Positions 23,301-35,300 of a stretch of 64,000 nt of DNA are shown here, one piece after another (position 1 is the stretch's first letter; the number at the start of each line of letters is the position of its first letter). The stretch is from Ornithodoros turicata. Lineage: Eukaryota; Arthropoda; Arachnida; Ixodida; Argasidae. The stretch is from assembly GCF_037126465.1 (NCBI RefSeq), contig NC_088204.1, forward strand, positions 70,431,807-70,495,806. Reading direction: 5' to 3'. The translations under genes were made by a program, and so were the position numbers. Below the pieces are notes generated by a model, which had not been told where the DNA came from, searched no databases, and saw only the letters and a program-made list of their open reading frames with translations.

Positions 23301-26300
23301 TTGCAGAGTAGCTTCCGTGCAAAAAAAAAAAAAATCGAGAAAAGCCAGTCCGGCCATGTCCAGTCCAATTCGGCCGTGTTTGTACGGGTATATCTCCCGG
23401 GTGTTAAAAGATATTGTTGTGAATTTTTTGATAATTTATTATGCCTACACGCCAGCTGTCAGAGAGCAAATTTTAGCGCGCAGGTGCAACGCTGTGTGCT
23501 ATAAAAAATGGCGAATATGCCCTCTCGCACAGTTTGGTCCCAATTTCGACGCGTGATATATCTGGCTATAGATGTCCCTGATTGCCGTACTTGGTATCAG
23601 CTCACTCAGCTTTTAATGCTCTTTCGTCTGATACATCTATACTGCATATACTTCCTAGCGGCATGTGCTGAAATAGGCAAATGTTTAGGCGTATTTCGAA
23701 AAAAACATGGATTTTGCGCGTGTATTTCTCAAAAGTATCGCACTTGATTTCGTATATATTTTGCCAGGATATAGCCCGATGTCAGGCCTTTCATCTAACG
23801 CAAAAAAATTTTCTCCAAAGGCATATACTGGTGATTAGCGCTTTAAAACGCGGCCCTACTGCGTACGAACCTATCGGAGATATCTACAGCCAGAGCAAGA
23901 AGCGTCGAAGCTGGAACAAAAGTGCGCGACAGGGCATGTTCGCTGCTTTTTTATACAGCACGGTGTTGCACCTGTGCGCCAAAATTTGCGCTCGGACTGC
24001 TGGTAGGTAGGCATACTAAAGCATAAAACGATTTCATTACAATATATTTTAAAACTCAGGACGTATACACGTGCAAACACGGCAAAATTGCAACAATCGA
24101 ATTCAGGGCCTGATTTCTCGATTTTTTGCACGGAAAGTATTAATTTTATCAATGTTGATTATCACGATGAGCTTCTAAATATATATAAAAAATAATGAAA
24201 ATTCTGCCTGAGCTAACGTGGAACCGGCCTACAATTATGTTCTGGCTAACCTTTTCAGTGACTTCTATCTTTCAACAGTCTAACTTAACTGGCAACGAGT
24301 CCCAACTTCTATCTCTCTTCCATATAACCTCTGTTAAGTGAATATTTGTGAAGTAAATAGTACATATGCGGGACTGGTGACTGCATACTTTCAATGTAAC
24401 ACTCATCTTTTTCATTGCTGGTGAAGTGATGCCATAAAGAACCCATGTATCTTGTGACTATGATGCAATAAAGAATTTGCTACAGTGACATATTGATTTT
24501 GTTTTTAAAAATCGCGCAAATTAACTCTTGTTTGGGGGGTAGGAGGTTCCCGGAAGTGTGCATTGGCTGCACCTCGGGAAATCGTTGGGGTACGATACAG
24601 GCTGCCAATAACGGACCATTAACATCCCCGTGTTGCAAACCGTATGCCGGACCATGGTAGGGAGCCGACCCGGTCGGGTCGGTCGCCGCCGCCGCAACGA
24701 CGTTGGGTCGTCACACTGTGCTGCCTGGGACGTAACAGAAAAGCACGCGTGCGCAGTCATTCGAGCGCGACACTGAAAGCAGGCTAGAGCGGAAGAAAAC
24801 TGAACGGAGGAGGCGAATACTGTCTTTGAAAGGTCGACACTAACTGAAGAAATCTAAGTTGTTGGCCAACAGAAAAATAGAAGGAGCACTGACGCATATA
24901 TATATCTCCCCCACTCTAATGAATGGTCGCTGCATCCAATTTTCCCTTTCTTTCTTGCCTTTGCTTCGGTCCAGCGCTGTAGTCTGATCCAACAGGGGCC
25001 AAATTTACATGTTTCGCAGTTCTCTGGCACATAGGTGCTCAAGCTGGACGCCGCGTGTTCCCCGAAGCGATCATTTAAGCAGCGTCCAGCCTGGTCTATG
25101 TAGACACTGCTACAGTTCACCGGAAGGCTCTAGACTACCCAAGTAGCACATGGAACTAACCCGGACTTTGCGGACTTCTGCTATGAGGCACCATGTGAAG
25201 GTTTGTTGCATTTCCGAGTGTGTTGATTCCCTGAATGTTGCCCATCAAGAAAAGAAACAGGTGGTAGAATGCTTCTGTGGCCGACAACTGTCACATTTTT
25301 TGGTAGATAAAGGAAGAGTTTTCCATAAAGTCCCTTCAATTATGAGGCCCTAACAGCGATGATAAAGTGCTACAAGAAGGTTGAACTGCAGCCGGCGAAA
25401 GAGAGGTCCTGTCGCTGGGGTAACTGGGGTTGTCCCTGGGTTTGCCGGCAGGCTTTTCAGGCGAATGCGGCACAGTTCCCCTTAAAGTCGGTTCAGGACG
25501 CATACTAACCCCCTTGTTCCCCACTCTTTCCAGCAGCCCTCTCTTCATCTGTTTAGGTCTCTATGCAGCTCATATAGCCACAGTTGATTCGTGGCGCTAA
25601 CACGGCATAAAAGAAAAAACTTGGAAACCAGGAACGGAAGGCTAGGAAATGCAATACGACAGCTACAGAGTGAGCAGCTCTGAACATCTTGTCACAGCTC
25701 TCAAGGTTGGCATTCCGGGTGCCAATAGTGGTTTCTCAGTGGATATTGAGGAGCTGTCTTATGCAGTTCCTGTGAGGATCCGTTTGTTGCAGCAAGAGAT
25801 TTCATTGAGGCGCGTAGAACGGTTAGCTTCCAAAATGTGTGCGGTAGAAACGCGCAGTCCTTTTTGGAGCTTTGGCATTGGTGCTCGAGGTCCACCGTTG
25901 TGCATTTTCATGAACAGCTTTTTGTCCAAAACCAAGGTATCTGTATTGCTACTAGCGTTGCGCCCGTTCTTTGTGAACTCTTTGGCAAAGCTTAGGAAAA
26001 AGCTGTCGCGTGAACTGACTGAGGGTTCTACTTTCGGAGTATTTCGCACAGAGGTAGAAATGAGGGAAGACTCCCTTCCTGGATTGCGAGAGCGTTTTTT
26101 CCTGCCACTTATTGTTGCCAGTTGCGTCTGCGACTACCAGGGGCGCTACCGAATTGAGGCCAGCGTCGCATGGGAGTGTACGGGTAGAGCGCGTATTTCA
26201 CTTCCTTTCTTGCTCATTTGGAGCGTTAAGAGCTTGGTTCGGTTTGGTCCTGTTTGACCCTAAAATGATCCACACACTGATAAGCCGCTACCCCAGGGAG

Positions 26301-29300
26301 GAAGAATCCTTGCTCCACAGGCTTCGACTGAGTGTGGCGCGGACTCCACTGCTCCTGTTTAAGATGAGCCACCTTACGTCACCCAGCTGCCCCACCTGTC
26401 ATGTTGAAGGAGATATTCTCCACTGCACCAGCTACCGCCAACATCGTCTTCTCTTACGGTCGCGCATCGCTCGCCTCAGGATTTTGGACTTTTCCCTAGC
26501 TACGCTGCTGGTCCCCACACAACAAGGTCAGGTGTAAAATGTACTTGTTAAGTTCTTGCAGATCTGTGGCCTTCTGAGTGGACGGTGATCAATTTATAAA
26601 AAAAGATAACAGAATTAAAAGAGGATCGGTAGCACGTTCCCAGTAACGCCGAGCTAAGGGGAATTTTCCGGTTAACTGTATTACGGACAAGAGGGGCATT
26701 ACTGTCCGGGATTTTGTGTCACAGACAACCGTCGCAAAAAGCAACACCACGGTGGTCAGTCGGCGGACCTGGACCAACCTACCCTTGTACCCACCTTCTA
26801 TTCGCCTGAGGTTCGCCTAAGGTCATTGGCACGAAAACGTGAGCACACGGCACAGCGTATTTGACGGCACTTATACAGCATTTATATTTTGCGCACTGGC
26901 TCTTCCGGCGGCGTTGACGTACAGGGTAGCTACATATAGAGGTTTACTCAATATGTCTCCTGATTGTTTTCTCATAGGGATCCGAAGGATTTCGGTTGTA
27001 ACTTTGGATTGCAATTTTGAAATGTTTTGAAATTCAGGATGAAACGTACCAACTACAGTTCCACATGCACGGACCAGGGTGTCGGAGCGAACCGAAAACC
27101 GGAACCAAACACACACACACAAAAAAAAACGCTATTTTGGTGAGAACCGGAACGGAATCGAAACCGTATACGTTTTTTTCGCTCAGGAGGGAAACCGAAA
27201 AATATATTTAACGGTTTTCGGTCCAAGATTAAACTTCGCCGGTTTGGACTACGGAAAGGCGAATGAAACAGACGTCGTGTGCTCTGAAGTCATGTCATGG
27301 ATACTATACGAGGGTTACGGTTACGGTGGAATGTATGTTGGTATACTATGACCCTCAGGCTCCCTTTGTAATGCTTTATCGTTCGCGCACGCACACAGAC
27401 TTAGAGGTACATGTGACTCTCTAGCAATGTGCCGTAGTGTTCGTTTTAATTTGATCCCCCCAAACTCTCCTCAACTAAACAGCGACCCAAGGGGGCTGCA
27501 TAACGGCTTCTTTATCGTTAATGTCGCGCAACGCGTCCCTTGTTTGAGAGCAGCTAAGTTGAATACATTTACGTATACGCGAGTGCAAGCACGTGCGATG
27601 TGGCAACTCTTTTGTGGACAGGACACGAAGCAAATATAACGGAGCCATCGAGCGCGTTTGTGAGTGAAGGTGTTCCTCGATTTGCGTCGTACTCGTGCGG
27701 TGGTGCTTGCTGGCTAGACAGTAGCAACAGACATTCGGATGGGACACTATCGCTCCAACCCAGCAAGAAAGTACTTTACGTATGACATCACAACAAACAA
27801 GTCCGTTTGTAGCATGCGCTTCAAGAAAGGAGGAAGCTCATTCAGACAGTAACCTACAGGAACCAGGAGCTACCAATTTCACAGCTGTCTATTAATATTA
27901 AATACCATGTGTTCTGAATAAACGGGTTTACATTTTGTAACATTTATTTTTTTTGTGGGGATGAATATTCCCAGCAGAAGCGAAACCGGTTAAAAACCGG
28001 TATGAACCGTTATTTTTTTGCTCCGGAGCAGAACCGGTACCGGATCGTTTATGATGTAACCGGAACGAAAACCGGAACGAAAAACGTTTCGGTTCGACAC
28101 CCTGGCACGGACACACGAATTTTCCACGTGCATTGAGTAACTGGTGACTACTGCACGCCGGCATGGGTAAGCTTTTAGACAGTAGCTACACAGTATAATA
28201 TGAAATAACATTGATATCACCTGTTTATCCGTAGTGACATTTTAAGCAAGTTTGATAGGATGCCACCAAATTACACGCGTCACCATCCGAATTGTAATGC
28301 AAAACCTTAATTGCAGCAAGACAGAGAGAGGGAGAGGTTACCAACTGGCCAATCAGGGCCTGTCTTCTGGAAGCGACGTATGATGTTGATGAATAAAAGG
28401 TTGGATGCGACAAAAATTCGCACTGCACAGGACGTAGCAATTAAACAACAACTACATCAAGGACGATGGGATGAGGTGATTCACCGCAACAATTGCGGTA
28501 CCATACCTCAGTGCATGTGGGTTAGCATGTTGAGAGGGATGTCGATGAAAAAGATGAAACACACACACTGCAAAACGCAGTCGTATACGACTGTGAAAAT
28601 TAGCATAGCATATCGTTCACAGCCTGGCAGATGAAACGTTACGAAAATATGGCGTGTTACGGCGTATGGCAGTTTTGATTTCGTACTCACCTCAAGTGGG
28701 ACATCATATGTTTCTTGCGGCATTCATCGAAAAAGTTGTTGCTGTTTGCATCGCATTCGAAAGACAGGCCACCCAATCTGCAACGAGGAATAGCTCCTAC
28801 TCATATACATACTACACGAACGCAACGCTTGGATACCGACAATAGATAGTTTTAGTACATCGTACTCCATCGCCTTTCCGTACGTAAGGGATAGCGTTGA
28901 AGGTTCTGAGCACGCGCCCATTACAGAAAGAGAGCTTCGCGCCGTGCGCAGAAACACCAACGCTATCCTTTACTTACTCTCTATTGTTTCGTTTACAGTG
29001 ATAGTGTTGCCTCAAGAATTCTGTAACGGATTCTTAAGATACGCATACGTTACCAGGCGTACCAACCATTTTAACACACGACAATCGATAATTGGTTTCG
29101 AGGGATCTAAATTTTGTTGATGTCTTGAGAGCACCATGCGCGAACTGGCGCGTGTGCCCGACACTGAACTCAACGTAGCGTTAGTTTCCCTTACTTCTTC
29201 AGTTTGGATTTTCCGAAGGCTTTCCAGACGAATGTCGGCATAGTTCCCCCTGAAGTCGGCCCAGGACGCTGTCCTTTCTCCATCTGTCCACATTTGTACG

Positions 29301-32300
29301 CCGCTCATACGCTGTTGTACGCCGCTCGCGCAGCCAGTTGCTTCGCGGCGCTAACACGAAATTTAAAAAAAAAACTTCTTCAGTCGGCGTGCTCCGAACG
29401 TCTTCCACATGAACGACCATGAACCATGAACAACCATGAACCAGTGTAACTGTCTTGAATTGGCGCACCAGGATGTTATGCCGCTGAGCCACCGCAATGT
29501 GATCGGGATGCTACCGCTCTACAGCGACGCACCATCTACCAAGCGACCGAAACTGGGGTAGAGCACAGCAGCATGCACTTGCACGTCGACTTGTGTTTCA
29601 ACCCCAGGAAAATAAACGTAAACTGCATTCACAGTGTCGAAAACGAAGTTCGTGGAAGACATTTACGTGGTATTGATGCTTCATAGATGAAGGGCTTTGC
29701 TTTCAACGCTCCGTTTGCGCAAGCAGTGCATCTGCAACATCGAGGAGGCCATGGCCAACTTATTCACGTTTTCAAACGAAACCAAACGATACTACTGCAA
29801 CCAACTACAGGGTGTTACCCTATAAAAGTCTACCCACGCCGGCACTCCATGCTTGGCAAATACAGAATGCAGGCGCAACATTGTACTGCCTGCATGTAAA
29901 GCTCTTAGGGACAATCAACCATGTTAAATTTCCACGCGATTGAGCCCCGCGATGCGAAGTTATTACGCGAAACGTGTGATTCCCTTAGGCAAAACAACCA
30001 AGATGGCGGTTTGTCAGAGGGCAGTTAAGATGCTGCTCACCAGACGGCGACGCGAGTCGCTTTGGCAGAGGCGTGTCCTCCGTACTGCTAGCCAAGCCAA
30101 CTTTACCGCGGTATCCAGTTCCAAATATTTGATCTTGGAACGATTAACTAACAGGTACAAAATTACGCAATGTTCGCGGCGCGTTAGTTTTTAAAACTTT
30201 CTGTAAATCTGTATTGTTTGCTACGGCAGCTTTTACGTTATTTCGCTGTCTTTCAGTAAGCAGACGATATCTGTTTTGGTTGTTGTCTGCTAATTACGCC
30301 GGCAATTTGGTGTTTCACGTTGCTTGTTCCGCGAGCAAAATGCGACAGTTAACCGCTTTTGAGCGTAGTAGGGTGGTACTCTGGTATGCGCGAACCAAGA
30401 GTATCAAGTGTAAGGAAAATGAGCTTCGACGGGGCTTGCCCCCGAACGTCGCAGTAAACGGACACAGCAGCCAGCGTACACTTCGTAGAACGTCACCGTC
30501 CACGATCTGTTTATTGTACACTATATACACTCGTCCCAAGGACGCAGCATTTGGGAGACCTCAGTTATCTTAAGTTTAACCGAGCATCACTTCAATTGTG
30601 CAATTACTTGATCAAAGTACATTATAGGGATTGTTACGTAGTCATTGCACTATCTTGAACTATCTATCACTTCGCATTTAAATCCATTTACGGCACCAGC
30701 ATATGATCATTGAAACGACCTAATCAGGCCATGGCGAGTACCTTCGTAAATCACGCCTCCTCATGTAGTTAATGTTCCTCGCGTCTACTGTTTGGTCGTC
30801 TGTGCTCTTCTGCGGTCGCCTGCAGTATGCTGAAGTTACCGATGCGATACCGCAGTATTCCTCCGTGTTGCTTCGTGAGATGGCAGAACACGGGAAGGGT
30901 GGCTCACTTACTATAGACACCTCGTTTAACTCCTCCTCATCGCGATAACCTCCCCCGTGAATTGCACCACATGAGGATGTTGCATTCCTTTCCTTAGCCA
31001 TTGTCACAGTGTCCTTCGTTAACTCGCTTGGTGACGTACAGGATCTACTGCACGCAGTAACTCCTGCTTCGTGGGCGTTTGCTCGTGGTTGTCTGGCATG
31101 TAAATTTTCTTCGGCAGCGTTTTGCTCCTCGTTTTGGACCGACACTATAACTTCGACTTCCGGTACATCTCGTATACATTGGTGGTCTTCGATTGGCACT
31201 ATGAGTCCTGCATGTCCTACTTTCATTGGATGGAATCCTTCCTTCTCAGGTGCACAATGTGGCGCTGACGTCTCCGTTACCGCAGGAGTGTGCATCTCAT
31301 CGTAGTGGACCACATTCCGCGGCTCCTCAACATCGTCTGGATGACGGACGTTATGCTCTGGATCGCTGTATCTTAGATCAAAGCCCTTGAATGGACCACT
31401 CTTCGTGCAGTCAAAAAGTCTCACTTGATCTTTCGCTTTTATGAACACAACCTCGTGCCGATCAATGAAATTCCGTCCAATCAACATCTCATACTGGAGT
31501 ACTTTGTCTTCCACAACGTAAGCTTGAACGGATGCGAGAACGTCGTCAACTGAAATTTTAAGTGTAGCCTTTCCTAATGGCATTATTTTGGCTTGACCCA
31601 GTCCGTACAAGGCATCATGGTCGTTAACCCTCTGTACCACAGTACCGCAACGAAGCGCTGTAGATGCCGTGATAATCGTTGTTTCGCTACCTTGGTCGAT
31701 GAAAGCTTTTACCATTAGTGTATCGTTAATTGTAGCGTCCTTTATGTACTTTCCTGCGGTGGAGTTTCCTATGCAAAGCGTTTCATTTCGTTTTGTCTCA
31801 GATAGTTTACAGTCACGCCTCCCATGCCCTTCTTGGTGGCAATTCGTACAGAACAACTTGCGCTTTTCCTTTGGACAGTGTTTAGATATATGACCTGCAT
31901 ACTCATTGCAGTTGAAACACTTCAATCTTCCGTCTCTTGCGGGCGCGTATCTTCCACCTTTCTGCTCTGTCGCACTTGCGTGCTCTTCCTCTCTCTCGTG
32001 CGGCGTTTTGGAAGCTGCGCTTGCAAACAGCTCCCTGCGCTCATGCTCTAACTGGCCACATCGTTTCATGTCATGCAACAAATCTTCTACGCATTCATGC
32101 ATTTTAGGCATCAGCATCTGATACAATCTTGTGTCTAGAGCGCCTAACAAAATCTGATCTTTGGTCTCATTATCGCTTAGATTACATCGCTTGCACAAGT
32201 GCAATTTGTCCATGAAATACTGCATGATGGACTCACCCTTCTGCTGCACTCGCTTCCTCATATCGTCAAACTTTGACACCAAACTCACACTTGGTGCAAA

Positions 32301-35300
32301 CATTTTTTTAAAGTTCACTTCAAATAAGTTCCACGTCGTACAGTCCTGTACCTTGCTTCTGTACCACTGTGCTGCTGGTCCGGTGAGCTTCGCATGGATC
32401 AGCATCAGCTTGGAATGGTCGCTCCACCTGCACTGCGCTGCGAGCTGGTTGAACGTGTTGAGCCATTCCTCCGCCTGCCGCTCGTCGCCGTAGCCGTCGA
32501 AGGCTTGTACCTCTTTCGACAGATCTGGAAGAATTGGCCCAGCGAGAGGCACGTCATCGCTGGAGGTCCTGGCTTGCAGTAGTTCCCGTATCATCGAGTC
32601 TCGGGTAGCCTCTTGAATTCGCAGGTGCTCGAGTAAGAGATCTAAATCGCTTCGCTGTCTCGGTTGGTTGACATCGGTCATCGTGTCGCACGTTCCGTCG
32701 GAGTTAACGTCGTTGTCGTTGTGTCCCATCGTTGGGGAATCTGTCGTTGAAACTGACCCGTTACTTCGTAGTGTGGGCGGCATCGTCGTTGTCAGTTTAC
32801 AGAAACTTCGTAGCCGTACGTCGTCGGTCGCTCGTGTAGCGACGGAGGGGCTAAAGGGAACTGATCCCACTTCTGAAAAACTGTAAGGAAAATGAGCTTC
32901 GACGGGGCTTGCCCCCGAACGTCGCAGTAAACGGACACAGCAGCCAGCGTACACTTCGTAGAACGTCACCGTCCACGATCTGTTTATTGTACACTATATA
33001 CACTCGTCCCAAGGACGCAGCATTTGGGAGACCTCAGTTCCCCGAAACGGGAAGGGCGCCTGTCAGCTATTGGTCTGGGAACGGCGTCCACCCACACCCG
33101 GCCAACGGGGTCCCTTCGCAGGCCATTTCGGCCGACTTGAAACAATTCCTCACACAAGGAAGTACGCATTCGATGGCGCCGTAACTTTCACAGGCGACCA
33201 CCGAGCAAAAAGACCATAATGAAGTGGCTGAAGCGATTTGCGCAAGACGGCACAGTCCTCAACCGCAAGCACAGCCGCAGCAAAAAAGTATCAAGCACTG
33301 AATTAAAAAATGCCGTGGTTGGTGTATTTGAGGCCGACCCCCACATGTCGATTAGCCGTGCTGCCAATCTTTTTTCTGTGTCCAAAAAGACAATACACAA
33401 GGCATTGAAATCGAACAAAATGTACCCGTTCAAGTTGCATAGGATCCATGCCCTGTCTGAGATCGACTGCCGGCGAAGGAAGCAATTCTGCCTCGAAGGG
33501 TTGGAGAGGATACAACAGAACCCGACACACCTGCCGTTCCTGGTGTTCACTGACGAAGCAGTGTTCCACCTTGACGGCAGAGTTAACACTCAAAACTGTC
33601 GATACTGGGCACGTGACAACCCTCATTGGGAACTGGAGCGACAATTTCAAACACAAAAAACTGTTGTATGGGGTGGAATTTGGAACCAAGGTGTGATTGG
33701 CCCGTTCTTCTTCCCCAGTACCGTTCGCGCCGTCAACTATCTTGACATGCTCAATGAACTCTTTCTCCCCGAACTGGAAGAACTGCACATGCAGAGAGAG
33801 GTGTGCACATTTATGCACGACGGTGCGCCACCGCACTGGGCTGTGTCAGTCCGAAGCTGGCTCAATGATATGTTTCCTGGTAGGTGGATGGGTCGAGGAT
33901 CGCCTAACATGCCATGGCCCCCACGATCTCCAGACCTCACAATATGTGACTTTTTTCTGTGGGGTTACGTCAAATCAAAAGCTTATGACGGTAGACAAAT
34001 TCCAAACCTGCAGGTGCTTGAAGAACGAATAGAAGCAGCACTTCTTTCTGTGTCAAACGAAATGCTAGAAGCCACAACTCGAGAATATGTGACACGGCTG
34101 CATCGCTGTATTGCCATGGACGGACGCCAGGTCGAGTCGCACTTCTAAAAATCAGCATATTCATCAAAGCAAATTTCATCATATCCCTCCTTTGACAACG
34201 GCCCTTGGCCTTCTTAGCGAGTTCTTCGACGGCCCTTATTAGGGTACAATTGATTGCACAGAGACTGCGTCATATCGAAAAACCCAATCGCAATTATTGT
34301 GGTGAAACACCTCATCTCATGGTCATTCAGGTTGCTGTTGTTGTTGTTGTTCAAAAACCCACTTCACGTTCGCACACGGAGAGACATTCGTCAACAAACA
34401 ATGCAACAACAACAGCGAGAAAAAAAAATCAGGCGGAATCAATGGCACTTCGCACTTCACCGCTAAAGTATCAAACATGCACATTTGCTGAGAAAGTTGG
34501 GCAGAGGGTCAACTTATTGCTTTGCCTGTGTACGGGCATCATATGAGGGGAAGAAGTAGGCCCTGATGGTTGTCGTATACCTCAAAAAGGTTAATTTGCA
34601 CATAACGCTTTCCAAACACGCAAGCGAAATTGAAATGACAAGCAGGTTATGAGGAACCGCAGTTCCACATAGCTGGCTGCGTGATGTTGTGCGACTCGTC
34701 GCCGTCTGGGGAGCAGCGTTGGCAACATCCGAAGTGCTCTTCGCAACTCCGCCATCTTGGTTGTTTTCACTACGGGAATCACACATTTCGCGTTATAACT
34801 TCACACAGCGCAGCTCCATCGCGCTGAAATTTAGCATGGTTGATTGTCCCAAATAGCTTTACACGTAGACAACACAATGTTGCGCGTCCATTGAGTATTT
34901 GCAAAGCACGGTATGCCGGCGCTGGTAGACTTTTATAGGGTAACACCCTGTAGAGTCCTGCTTTTCCAAAATTTTGAAAAAAAAACTGTTATCCACGTTT
35001 CCTTTTTTTAAAAAGGGGGTAATTTAGGGGAAACGAAAAAGCATGGCACCATCAGGCATATTTCTTCTGATGAGTTGTTATGCTCGTGGTGTGTAGCAAC
35101 GAAAAGTAGACAGGCAGACATGCGTGGAAGGAAGGCAACAGAATGCGTCTGCACTCCGCTCACTAAGGACTGGAGCCCGTGAGCGCGCGTCAACATTTCT
35201 TTTTGGCGCGTATTTTCTGGTGGCACCGACCTGCGACCCCCCCCCCCCCCCGCCCAACAGAGAGGAGGCGACGTGGAGTTGTGGACACGAAGCGGAGTTG

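Larger units (their letters stand above)
30409..33154 (-). mobile_element. Gag-protease-only LTR retrotransposon, 2.75 kb, minus strand
   Basis: On the minus strand the element starts TGTGAGGAATTG and ends TTTTCCTTACA, and is flanked by CAAG on both sides (30405-30408 and 33155-33158). A 158-bp block, apparently identical, occurs at both ends (30409-30566 and 32882-33039). The only gene is gag-pro. Reverse transcriptase, RNase H and integrase are absent. A tract next to the 5' LTR (TTCAGAAGTGGGATCAG, minus) resembles a tRNA-Leu primer site, shifted from the usual position. Confidence 0.85.
29808..34950 (+). mobile_element. Tc1/mariner-superfamily transposon, interrupted by an LTR element
   Basis: The ends CAGGGTGTTACCCTATAAAAG (left) and its complement (right) are followed by about 250 bp of inverted similarity, including AACAACCAAGATGGCGG on both sides. 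TA flanks each end (29806-29807 and 34951-34952). Without the nested LTR element (30409-33154 plus one CAAG), the transposon is about 2.4 kb and holds one transposase gene on the plus strand. Confidence 0.9.

Noticed and set aside
23681..24010. ORF of 109 codons
   Set aside because: It lies in the arm of a fold-back element and is matched by its own inverted copy.
25649..26257. Open frame of 202 codons, plus strand
   Set aside because: A neighbouring frame encodes clear Penelope RT motifs, so this frame is a shadow of a fossil.
32784..32969. N-terminal extension of gag-pro into the LTR
   Set aside because: The frame is open by chance through the LTR and primer-site region; the ATG at 32783 gives a normal gag start.
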